Notes: generated by a model from the sequence alone, not told the origin. Shown: positions 1 to 5,249, counted from the first letter of the stretch. The stretch is DNA of 5,268 nt from Micromonosporaceae bacterium (GCA_019690055.1 JADGGF010000330.1:1-5268), one strand, 5' to 3'. Translations and numbers: made by a program.

Positions 1-16
1 GGCGCGCTGACGGGCT

Positions 17-30
17 GGGGGGGGGGGGGG
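17..30 (+). repeat. 14-G homopolymer just upstream of alr
   Basis: There are fourteen consecutive G residues ending four bases before the alr ATG. If genuine, part of the run could act as a Shine-Dalgarno sequence, since no other purine-rich site precedes the start, and its length would be prone to slippage. It lies almost at the edge of the window, so it may instead be a sequencing or assembly artefact such as dark-cycle poly-G, or the reason the contig stops here. The sequence alone cannot decide between these. Confidence 0.6.
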
Positions 31-34
31 CGGC

Positions 35-1183
35 ATGACCCTCGCCCTCGATGCGCCCACCGTGAGCCGACCCACGCTGACCATCGACGCCGGTGCCGTC
101 ACGGGCAACGTCGCGACGATCCGCGGCTACACCCGCGGCGAGATCATGGCGGTGGTCAAGGCCGACGGTTTCGGCCACGGCATGGTGGACGTCGCTCGGG
201 CCGCTATCGCGGGAGGCGCCACCCGGTTCGGTGTGACCAGCCTTGACGAGGCGTTCGTTCTCCGCGACGCCGGGTTCACCCAACCGGTGCTGAGCTGGCT
301 GAACCCGGTCGATGCCGACTTCGCCGCCGCGCAGGCTCGCGATGTCGAGATCGCCGTGCCGTCCCGCGCGCACCTGGACGCGGTCGCCGGCCGGGCACCC
401 GGGGCCCGCATCCATCTCCAGCTCGACACCGGGTTGGCCCGGGACGGCGCGTCGCCGGCGGAGTGGCCCGCGCTGTGCGCGGCCGCCCGGCGGGCCGAGC
501 AGCGAGGCCTTGTGACCGTCGTCGGGGTCATGGGTCATCTCCCGTGCGCCGCGCAACCCGGCCATCCGGCCAACGAGTGGGGCCGGCGGCGGTTCGCCTG
601 GGGTGTGCGGGTGGCCCGGGCCGCGGGACTGCGGCCGGTCGACCGCCACCTCGCCGCCACGGCGGCCACGGTGAGTGATCCGGCCAGTCACCACACGATG
701 AGCCGGATCGGGGCCGGCCTGGTCGGTATCGACGAGTCTCAGACCGTACGGCTGCGGCTCGCACTGCGGCTGGTCGCCCCATTGGTCACGGTGCGGACCG
801 TCGGGCCGGGCACTCCCGTCGGCTACGGCCATACCTGGGCCACCCCCCGCGCGACGCGCCTCGGTCTCGTCGCGGTCGGGTACGCCGACGGGCTGCCGCG
901 CTCGGCGCACGGCCGGGCCGAGGTCCTCGTGAGCGGGGTGCGCCGCCCGGTGGTCGGCCAGATATCCATGGATATGATTGTTGTTGATCTGGGCCCGGAT
1001 CCGGCGGCCTGCCCGGCGGATGTCGGCACCCTGGTGACGATCTTCGGGTGGGGCGAGGAGGGCGAGCCGACCGTGGCCGACTGGGCCCGCTGGGCCGGCA
1101 CCTCGGAGCACGAGATCGTCATCCGGCTCGGACGGCGGCTTCGCCGGGTGGTTGTCAACTGCGCAACGGAGGTGCCGGCATGA
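35..1183 (+). CDS. alr: alanine racemase (PLP-dependent, fold type III), divergent
   Basis: This 382-residue protein has the usual length of alanine racemases, which interconvert L- and D-alanine in the cytoplasm for peptidoglycan synthesis. The PLP lysine is K42 in AVVKADGFGHG, and the second catalytic base is Tyr264 in PVGYGHTW, nineteen residues before Tyr283 of GYADG, as in Geobacillus Alr. Arg136 (DTGLARDG), His168, Arg224 (the PLP-pyridine arginine) and the SMD motif at 311-313 are also present. Two positions are unusual: Phe46 replaces the Tyr of KADAYGHG, and Gln129 stands where many Alr enzymes carry a carbamylated lysine. I chose the ATG because it follows the G-run; an in-frame GTG at 62 would remove nine residues and keep the conserved RPTLTID start. 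The stop overlaps the ddl start by 4 nt. An altered substrate range, such as serine, is possible but unproven. Confidence 0.93.
   Translation: MTLALDAPTVSRPTLTIDAGAVTGNVATIRGYTRGEIMAVVKADGFGHGMVDVARAAIAGGATRFGVTSLDEAFVLRDAGFTQPVLSWLNPVDADFAAAQARDVEIAVPSRAHLDAVAGRAPGARIHLQLDTGLARDGASPAEWPALCAAARRAEQRGLVTVVGVMGHLPCAAQPGHPANEWGRRRFAWGVRVARAAGLRPVDRHLAATAATVSDPASHHTMSRIGAGLVGIDESQTVRLRLALRLVAPLVTVRTVGPGTPVGYGHTWATPRATRLGLVAVGYADGLPRSAHGRAEVLVSGVRRPVVGQISMDMIVVDLGPDPAACPADVGTLVTIFGWGEEGEPTVADWARWAGTSEHEIVIRLGRRLRRVVVNCATEVPA
1168..1172 (+). promoter_or_regulatory. ribosome binding site of ddl
   Basis: GGAGG inside the end of alr lies 7 nt before the ATG at 1180. This is good Shine-Dalgarno spacing and supports the ATGA-overlapping start. 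It matters because no other in-frame start codon occurs before the conserved ligase core. Confidence 0.75.
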
Positions 1184-2268
1184 CCACCGGACGTGTCGCC
1201 ACCGGACGTGCCGCCACCGGACGTGCCGCCACCGGACGGGACGCCACCGGACGGGACGCCACCGGACGGGACGCCGATGGACGGGTCGGCAGCGGGCGGG
1301 TCGCGGTCATTGGTGGGGGCACGAGCTGTGAGCACGAGGTGTCGCTCGCCTCGGCCGCCGGTGTGGTGCGGGCCCTTGCCTCGATCGGGTACGAGGTGGA
1401 GTCGTTGACGATCGATCGCCGCGGCACGTGGCGGACGGCCGATGGGCGGGCGCTCGGCCTGGCCGAGGTGGTGGAGGCGCTGCAGTCGTGCGACGTTGTG
1501 GTGCCCATGCTGCACGGCATCGGCGGGGAGGACGGCACGCTGGCGGCGCTGTGTGAGCTGGCGGGCGTGCCCTACGTCGGTTCCGGCGTACGGGCCGGCG
1601 CGGTGGCGATGGACAAATGGGTGACCAAGCTGGTGGCCGAGGCCACCGGCGTCCGGACCGCGTGCGGCACACTCGTCCGGCGCGGTGACCCGCGCCAGAT
1701 CGCCGACCTTCTGGTCGCCGACCTTCCGATGGTGGTCAAGCCGGTGTCGGCCGGCTCCAGCCACGGGGTCAGCCTGGTCCGCACGCCCGATCAGCTCGTC
1801 GCGGCGCTCGAGGCCGCCTTCGTCCTCGATGATCGGGTGCTCGTCGAGGAGGTCATCGCGGGCCGGGAGATCGACATCGCCGTGCTCGGCCGGCCCGACG
1901 GAACCCGTATGGTTGCTCCAGCGCTGGAGATCCTCGCTCCGGCGTCCGGGATCTTCGACCTCGCGACGAAGTACGACGGGTCGGCGCGGTTCCTCGTACC
2001 CGCTCCGTTGCCCGAAGCTCGACGCAAGGATCTGGAGGAGGCGGCGATCGCGATCTACGACGCCCTCGGTTGTGCCGGCGTGGCCCGGATCGACTTCTTT
2101 CTGACGGACACGGGCCCGTTGCTCAACGAGGTGAACACCACACCGGGGTTCACCGAACACTCCCAGGTGCCTCGGATGTTCGCGGCCGCGGGAATCGGCT
2201 ACGCCGACCTGCTGGACCTGCTGGTCACCGATGCCCGGGCGGCCGGGCCCGCAAGGGTCATGGGATGA
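1180..2268 (+). CDS. ddl: D-alanine--D-alanine ligase with repeat-expanded N-terminus
   Basis: This 362-residue ATP-grasp ligase joins two D-Ala molecules with ATP hydrolysis for the peptidoglycan precursor. The core begins near residue 40 (GRVAVIGGGTSCEHEVS). It continues with LHGIGGEDGT (111-120), PYVGSG...AMDK (131-146), VKPVSAGSSHGVSLV (186-200), VEEVIAGREI (222-231), RIDFFL (303-308) and NEVNTTPGFTEHS (316-328), which includes the metal and substrate ligands. Tyr265 in the omega-loop KY motif is the residue typical of D-Ala-D-Ala specificity; D-Ala-D-Lac enzymes of the Leuconostoc type have Phe there and VanA-type loops differ. The first 40 residues are an extra segment of TGRxA repeats. 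The start at 1180 is forced, because the next in-frame GTG is inside EHEV (Val54). The ATGA overlaps with alr upstream and the kinase gene downstream suggest translational coupling. Confidence 0.95.
   Translation: MTTGRVATGRAATGRAATGRDATGRDATGRDADGRVGSGRVAVIGGGTSCEHEVSLASAAGVVRALASIGYEVESLTIDRRGTWRTADGRALGLAEVVEALQSCDVVVPMLHGIGGEDGTLAALCELAGVPYVGSGVRAGAVAMDKWVTKLVAEATGVRTACGTLVRRGDPRQIADLLVADLPMVVKPVSAGSSHGVSLVRTPDQLVAALEAAFVLDDRVLVEEVIAGREIDIAVLGRPDGTRMVAPALEILAPASGIFDLATKYDGSARFLVPAPLPEARRKDLEEAAIAIYDALGCAGVARIDFFLTDTGPLLNEVNTTPGFTEHSQVPRMFAAAGIGYADLLDLLVTDARAAGPARVMG
1186..1302 (+). repeat. 15-bp in-frame tandem repeat at the start of ddl
   Basis: The unit is ACC GGA CGN NNC GCC. Six clear copies run from 1186 to 1275: copies 2 and 3 are identical, and copies 4 to 6 are identical. 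Two degraded copies (1276-1290 and 1291-1302) run into the conserved Ddl beta-strand. The units read TGRVA, TGRAA, TGRAA, TGRDA (three times), DGRVG and SGRVA. The last is the native beginning of the enzyme core, so the array looks like repeated duplication of the original 5' coding end. Fifteen bases keep the frame whatever the copy number. Confidence 0.9.
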
Positions 2269-2354
2269 GTGCGGGCCCCGGGATGAGTGCGGGCCCCGGG
2301 ATGAGTGCGGGCCCCGGGATGAGGACCGGCCACGGGATGAGTGCGGGCCCCGGG
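2265..2354 (+). repeat. 18-bp tandem repeat carrying repeated ATGA start sites
   Basis: There are five units of ATGAGTGCGGGCCCCGGG, four of them identical (2265, 2283, 2301 and 2337). The fourth in order (2319) is a variant encoding MRTGHG, and a partial sixth copy (ATGAGCGCA) begins at 2355. Each unit encodes MSAGPG and carries a possible start codon. Each also reproduces the ATGA stop/start overlap, because 18-bp steps keep TGA in the ddl frame. The bases just before the array (GGTCATGGG) resemble the end of the variant unit (GGCCACGGG), so the repeat grew from the ddl/kinase junction itself. The GGGCCC and CCCGGG palindromes give hairpin potential. Confidence 0.9.
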
Positions 2355-3620
2355 ATGAGCGCACGACGCTGGTTGCCGGCTGCGGCGGTGGCGGTCGCGG
2401 TCGTGACCGCGGCCATGGTCGAGCTCAGCCAGTCCTACGTGTTCGTCCGTAGCCCGGTGGCCGGGCCGGTCTTCGCCCTGTGCCTGGGCACGGCGGTCGG
2501 CGTGGCCCGCTGGGCGCCCGAGCTCGCCCTGGCGGCGGCCTGGGGTGCGGGCCTGCTCCAGGTCGTCGGGGGCGTACCGGTCCTGCTCACGGAGGCATCG
2601 CTGGTCTTCGTGCTCTTCGCCGCGGCTCGGTGGGGACGCTTGGGCGCGGTTGTCGTCGCGGGCCTGTCCGCTCTTCTGGTGCCCGTGATCGCGCTCGTCT
2701 GGGTGGGCATCGCGGGTATCAACCTGGGCTTCGGCAGAGAGGTGCTTCGCAGCGTGGTCGGCGCGGCCACCGATGGCGCGCGGGGCGTCCGGCTGCTGCT
2801 GCTGGGCCTCGTGATGGTCACCATTCCCTACCTCGCCGGTCTGACCCTGCGGTCCCTGGACCGCGCCCAGGTCGCCCAGAAGGCGCGGACGACCGCCGAG
2901 CGCGAGGCGCTGCAGGCGCAGGAGATCGCCCGGTTGCAGGAGGCGCAGAACCGGCTGGCGCGGGACGTGCACGACGTCGTCGGCCATTCCCTGACCGTCA
3001 TCCTCGCTCAAGCAGAATCGGCGCAGTACCTTGACGATCCGGATCAGCTGAAGCGAACCATGGAGATCATCGCGGCGTCGGCCCGCACGTCTCTGCGCGA
3101 CGTCCGGCAGGTGCTGACGCCCGGTGCGGCAAGCGGTGGCACCGGTGGTCTCGACACGCTCATCGAGTCGGTGCGGGCCAGCGGCCACCCCGTGCAGTCG
3201 ACCGAGTTCGGCGTGCCTCGCCCGCTGCCACCCGAGCTGGACACGGTGGCGTACCGCGTGCTGCAGGAGCTGCTCACCAACGCGATCAAACACGGCCGAC
3301 GGGACCAGCCGGTGGTGGTCGAGCGGCACTGGCCGGCGCGGGACGACACCGGCGGCGCGCTGACGATCGTCGTCCAGAACGTGGTCGAAGACCCGGGCGC
3401 TGGGGCCGGTGGCCCGGGTGATGGTGGCACAGATATCGATGGCACGGACGGGGCGGCAAGCGGGGGTCAGGGACTCGTCGGGATCCGGCGCCGGCTGGAG
3501 TCCGTCGGTGGCCGCTTCGAGGTGCAGCGCCGCCAGGAGACGTCGGGCGAGGTGTTCTGCGCCATCGCGGTGGTTCCGGTGCGCCAACTGCTCGTGGGGG
3601 AGCAGCGTGTCTCAGGATGA
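2265..3620 (+). CDS. membrane sensor histidine kinase (HisKA_3, NarL/DesK/LiaS class)
   Basis: From the first ATG the protein is 451 residues. After a repetitive 30-residue head it has four to six predicted membrane segments, roughly 36-52, 64-82, 87-122 (one or two), 126-149 and 174-195, with only short loops outside. A charged coiled-coil linker (about 198-230) follows. The HisKA_3 dimerisation box is LARDVHDVVGHS with phospho-acceptor His236. The ATPase domain shows an N-box ELLTNAIKHG (Asn339, His343) and a G-box GQGLVGIRRRLES (402-413). A Gly/Asp-rich stretch at 375-402 sits in the ATP-lid region. The membrane input resembles intramembrane sensors of envelope stress, but the signal is unknown. 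The true start is ambiguous: ATGs at 2265, 2283, 2301, 2319, 2337 and 2355 are all in frame, and none has a strong Shine-Dalgarno. The 2355 start (MSARRW) would remove the repeats. The 2265 start overlaps the ddl stop, favouring coupled reinitiation. Confidence 0.9.
   Translation: MSAGPGMSAGPGMSAGPGMRTGHGMSAGPGMSARRWLPAAAVAVAVVTAAMVELSQSYVFVRSPVAGPVFALCLGTAVGVARWAPELALAAAWGAGLLQVVGGVPVLLTEASLVFVLFAAARWGRLGAVVVAGLSALLVPVIALVWVGIAGINLGFGREVLRSVVGAATDGARGVRLLLLGLVMVTIPYLAGLTLRSLDRAQVAQKARTTAEREALQAQEIARLQEAQNRLARDVHDVVGHSLTVILAQAESAQYLDDPDQLKRTMEIIAASARTSLRDVRQVLTPGAASGGTGGLDTLIESVRASGHPVQSTEFGVPRPLPPELDTVAYRVLQELLTNAIKHGRRDQPVVVERHWPARDDTGGALTIVVQNVVEDPGAGAGGPGDGGTDIDGTDGAASGGQGLVGIRRRLESVGGRFEVQRRQETSGEVFCAIAVVPVRQLLVGEQRVSG
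3596..3602 (+). promoter_or_regulatory. ribosome binding site of the response regulator gene
   Basis: GGGGGAG within the end of the kinase gene lies 4 nt before the GTG at 3607. It supports this GTG start, which overlaps the kinase stop codon by 14 nt, over any downstream alternative. Confidence 0.65.
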
Positions 3621-4272
3621 CATCACGGTGCTCCTCGTGGACGACCAGGAGCTCTTTCGCGAGGGCGTACGGATCATCGTCGACGCCCAGCCGGGCATGC
3701 GGGTGGTCGGTTCGGCCAGCGACGGCCGGGAGGCGGTGAGTCTCGTCGATCGGCTCGCCCCCGACGTCGTCCTCATGGACATCCGCATGCCCGAGATGGA
3801 CGGTGTGGAGGCGACCCGGCAGATCTTCGCCCCGGAGCGGGTGAACCGGCGAGACACGCCGGTGCGGGTTATTGTGTTGACCACGTTCAATCTCGACGAC
3901 CGCGCGGCCGCGGCGATCCGGTACGGAGCCAGCGGCTTCCTTCTCAAGGACACCACCCCGGCGCAGCTGGCCGACGCGATCCGAACCGTGCACTCGGGAA
4001 ACGCCGTGCTCGCTCCCCGCGACCTGGCCACCCTGCTCGACCACGAGTTCCGGGCACCCCGGCAGCCGCCCGCGGCGTACCTGTCGCTCTCCGAGAAGGA
4101 GCGCGAGGTGTTCGCCGCGGTGGCGCGGGGTTTGTCCAATGTGGAGATTGCCAGGGAGATCTTCGCGAGCGAGTCCACGGTCAAGAGCCATGTGGGCGGG
4201 ATTCTGCGCAAGCTGGGGTTGCGCGACCGGGTGCAGATCGTGGTCTTCGCCTACGAGCACGGCCTTGTGTAG
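3607..4272 (+). CDS. LuxR/NarL-family two-component response regulator
   Basis: This 221-residue protein has the standard NarL layout. The receiver domain (about 5-120) has acidic pocket residues Asp12 and Asp13, phospho-acceptor Asp58 in VVLMDIRMPEMDG, Thr92 in VIVLTTF and Lys114 in FLLKD. The LuxR-type helix-turn-helix (about 160-218) reads LSEKEREVFAAVARGLSNVE followed by IAREIFASESTVKSHVGGIL. It is the evident partner of the HisKA_3 kinase directly upstream, whose gene it overlaps by 14 nt, so phosphotransfer from kinase His236 to Asp58 is expected. The GTG start gives the usual short lead (MSQDDITVLLVDDQ). The gene sits last in the alr-ddl-kinase-regulator run. The target promoters are unknown; control of this operon or of envelope-stress genes is a reasonable inference from context only. 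Confidence 0.95.
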   Translation: MSQDDITVLLVDDQELFREGVRIIVDAQPGMRVVGSASDGREAVSLVDRLAPDVVLMDIRMPEMDGVEATRQIFAPERVNRRDTPVRVIVLTTFNLDDRAAAAIRYGASGFLLKDTTPAQLADAIRTVHSGNAVLAPRDLATLLDHEFRAPRQPPAAYLSLSEKEREVFAAVARGLSNVEIAREIFASESTVKSHVGGILRKLGLRDRVQIVVFAYEHGLV

Positions 4273-4296
4273 CGCCGCGCGAATGGGCGGGTTGAC

Positions 4297-4701
4297 TCAG
4301 GACTGAAGTGACGGCACCGGCATGGGGTACGGCGGGGTGTCCGGCTCGGGTCGGTGCGGAGCGTACGGCTCGTCGGCGATCTCCGGCTTGTCCGCGGCGA
4401 CGACGAGGACCGCGGTGCCGTAGGCGCAGATCTCCCGCCACGGCGGCGTCACGTCGCGATTGTCGAACCGCATGGCGAGGATCGCGTTCGCTCCGCGACG
4501 CTCGGCCGCCGCGATCATGTTCGCCACCGCCTCCTGGCGGATCTGGGCCAGCAACCGCAGCAGCTGCGGGTTGAGCTTGCCGCCCAACGACTTGATGCCC
4601 TCAAGGTACGGGTTGAACGTCCGGGCGGTGACGCCCACGACCTGACCGATCACGGCGTGCACGCGGTACCCGGGAATGCTCTCGGTCGTGACGACCAGCA
4701 C
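4297..4701 (-). CDS. YbjQ/UPF0145 (DUF74) family protein
   Basis: This 134-residue protein matches the small YbjQ family. It begins VTTESIPGYRVHAVIGQVVG, with GGKLNPQLLRLLAQIRQEAV in the middle, then MIAAAERRGANAILAMRFD and a late GTAVLVVAA strand. The family forms pentameric rings of a dodecin-like or heavy-metal-binding-like fold, but its biochemical role is not established. The conserved domain ends near residue 103. Residues 104-134 form a proline- and acid-rich tail that makes the protein longer than the usual 105-110 residues. The start is GTG with GGGAGG five bases upstream (4707-4712 on the plus strand). The gene converges on the response regulator gene with 24 bp between the stops, so it is a separate transcription unit. 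Its upstream region holds the 25/26-bp repeat array. No signal peptide is seen. Confidence 0.9.
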   Translation of the reverse strand: MLVVTTESIPGYRVHAVIGQVVGVTARTFNPYLEGIKSLGGKLNPQLLRLLAQIRQEAVANMIAAAERRGANAILAMRFDNRDVTPPWREICAYGTAVLVVAADKPEIADEPYAPHRPEPDTPPYPMPVPSLQS

Positions 4702-4706
4702 CGTCG

Positions 4707-4712
4707 CCTCCC
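4707..4712 (-). promoter_or_regulatory. ribosome binding site of the YbjQ-family gene
   Basis: Read on the minus strand this is GGGAGG, five bases before the GTG start at 4701. It is the best Shine-Dalgarno match near this start and fixes the choice of GTG. Confidence 0.7.
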
Positions 4713-4748
4713 AGCCCCAGCGCTCTGCCCTCGCCGCGCTTGCTCGTT

Positions 4749-4891
4749 ACCAACGTCGGCGTCGACCAACCTCGGTCGTGCCTGGTTCGAACCTACGTCC
4801 GGTCCTGTTTGCCCGACCTACGTCCGGTCTTGTTCGTCGGACCTACGTCGGTCGTGTCGTTGCCGGACCAACGTCGGTCTTGTTCCGCCGG
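4749..4891. repeat. degenerate 25/26-bp tandem repeat with near-palindromic cores
   Basis: Copies begin at 4749 (partial, 16 bp), 4765, 4791, 4816, 4841 and 4867, with lengths 26, 25, 25, 26 and 25. Each begins ACCWACSTC and most continue GGTC(T/G)TGT followed by a GC-rich end. The 12-13-bp head, for example ACCAACGTCGGT or ACCTACGTCGGT, is a 10-of-12 palindrome around ACGT. Unit lengths are not multiples of three, so the array is not protein-coding. It lies 48-190 bp upstream of the YbjQ-family start. It could be an operator array, an iteron-like protein-binding array, or a neutral minisatellite. Confidence 0.8.
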
Positions 4892-5033
4892 CATGACGCT
4901 AGCGCTCCGACCGCCGTTGACATGGCGCAACGGCCCGGGCTCTCCCGAACGGGTGAGCCGGCGTCACGCGGGCCGAAGCCGGCTGGCGGTTCGGTTGGCA
5001 CCGTGCTCGGTTCGGCCGGTCGCGTAGCGGTGG

Positions 5034-5055
5034 ATCTCCACTCCACAGTGGAGAT
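5034..5055. promoter_or_regulatory. inverted repeat, operator-like or small hairpin
   Basis: ATCTCCACT (5034-5042) and AGTGGAGAT (5047-5055) are perfect 9-bp inverted arms around CCAC. A shifted alternative pairing, CTCCAC-A-GTGGAG (5041-5053), overlaps it. There is no T-tract, so a terminator is unlikely. The dyad lies about 60 bp upstream of the -10 element of the following gene, so a repressor or activator site is plausible. I cannot assign the regulator. Confidence 0.55.
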
Positions 5056-5058
5056 ACG

Positions 5059-5070
5059 GGTGCGCGCACC
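5059..5070. repeat. perfect 12-bp palindrome
   Basis: GGTGCGCGCACC is self-complementary over 12 bp and lies three bases beyond the preceding inverted repeat. In DNA this GC-rich, short palindromes occur by chance, but the pairing with the adjacent dyad makes a regulatory role possible. Confidence 0.4.
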
Positions 5071-5113
5071 GGCAGCTTTGCCGATGCGACACGCGAACCG
5101 ATGCTCGACGGCG

Positions 5114-5129
5114 TCATACGCCTGTTCTA
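5114..5129 (+). promoter_or_regulatory. imperfect LexA/SOS-box-like site
   Basis: TCATACGCCTGTTCTA matches 9 of the 12 fixed positions of the actinobacterial SOS box TCGAAC-N4-GTTCGA; the right half GTTC is intact and the left half is degraded. It overlaps the -10 element by two bases, a suitable place for repression. Mycobacterial 13E12-repeat (DUF222) genes include LexA-regulated members, so the site fits the gene that follows. The degraded left half keeps confidence low. Confidence 0.35.
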
Positions 5130-5133
5130 GAAT
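5128..5133 (+). promoter_or_regulatory. -10 element for a leaderless DUF222-type transcript
   Basis: TAGAAT is a good actinobacterial -10 hexamer. The GTG start at 5140 follows six bases after it, at the normal distance for a transcription start, so the mRNA would begin at or next to the start codon. A -35 element at the right spacing (about 5105-5110, TCGACG) is weak. No Shine-Dalgarno lies upstream of the GTG, as expected for a leaderless message. Confidence 0.5.
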
Positions 5134-5139
5134 CGGGGT

Positions 5140-5249
5140 GTGGAGGCGACACGGGGGGACGGTGGCTCGACCGGGCTGGTCGAGTTGGCGTCGGTGACCC
5201 CGGGGCCGGGGTTGGCGGCGGCGTTGGGGTTGCTGGACCGCGCGAGCGT
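5140..5249 (+). CDS. N-terminal fragment of a DUF222/13E12-type (probable HNH endonuclease) protein, cut by contig end
   Basis: From GTG 5140 the frame reads VEATRGDGGSTGLVELASVT and then PGPGLAAALGLLDRASV. The segment ELASVTPGPGLAAALGLLDR matches the typical beginning of actinobacterial DUF222 proteins, which usually run several hundred residues and often end in an HNH nuclease domain; many are multicopy. The first base of GTG 5140 is the last base of another GTG (5138), which is in a different frame and stops at 5197, so 5140 is preferred. An apparent TAA at 5257 lies inside adapter-like bases and is not taken as the real stop. With only about 37 residues visible, the family call rests on a short match, the leaderless promoter layout and the SOS-like site. 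The HNH domain itself is not in the window. Confidence 0.6.

Larger units (their letters stand above)
4702..5139. other. intergenic region between divergent genes
   Basis: I see no convincing gene here. The open frames crossing it have no plausible ribosome sites, run through the 25/26-bp repeats and resemble no family I know. Besides the separately listed repeat, inverted repeat, palindrome and promoter, it contains a perfect 8-bp palindrome CGCTAGCG (4897-4904) and a TTGACA hexamer (4917-4922) with no matching -10 at normal spacing. It also has two direct copies of CGGTTCGG (4987-4994 and 5008-5015). It must hold promoters for the leftward YbjQ-family gene and the rightward DUF222-type gene. 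Confidence 0.6.

Noticed and set aside
823..2364. Long minus-strand open frame (513 codons) opposite alr and ddl
   Set aside because: It mirrors strongly supported genes, its predicted protein is a low-complexity Arg/Gly/His shadow, and part of it is the reverse reading of the two repeat arrays. High GC content produces such antisense frames.
2199..3587. Long minus-strand open frame (462 codons) opposite the kinase gene
   Set aside because: It is antisense to a gene with clear HisKA_3 and ATPase motifs; the composition is His/Arg/Gln-rich with no recognisable domain.
35..4272. Vancomycin-type (vanT/vanS/vanR-like) resistance cassette
   Set aside because: The racemase lacks a membrane domain, the ligase has the D-Ala-type KY motif, the kinase and regulator are NarL-class, and there is no vanH or vanX.
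4270..4299. Bidirectional terminator between the convergent genes
   Set aside because: Only a weak CCGC/GCGG pairing with a mismatched interior is visible, with no T-tract on either strand.
4784..4793. GGTTCGAACC resembling a tRNA T-loop
   Set aside because: The flanks do not form a T-stem, there is no anticodon or acceptor stem around it, and it lies inside a tandem-repeat unit.
4749..4891. CRISPR array
   Set aside because: The units abut with no unique spacers of regular length, the copies are degenerate, and no cas genes are present in the window.
4676..5197. Plus-strand open frame of 173 codons across the intergenic region
   Set aside because: It overlaps the YbjQ-family 5' end and runs through 25/26-bp repeats that shift frame at each unit, with no ribosome site and no family resemblance.
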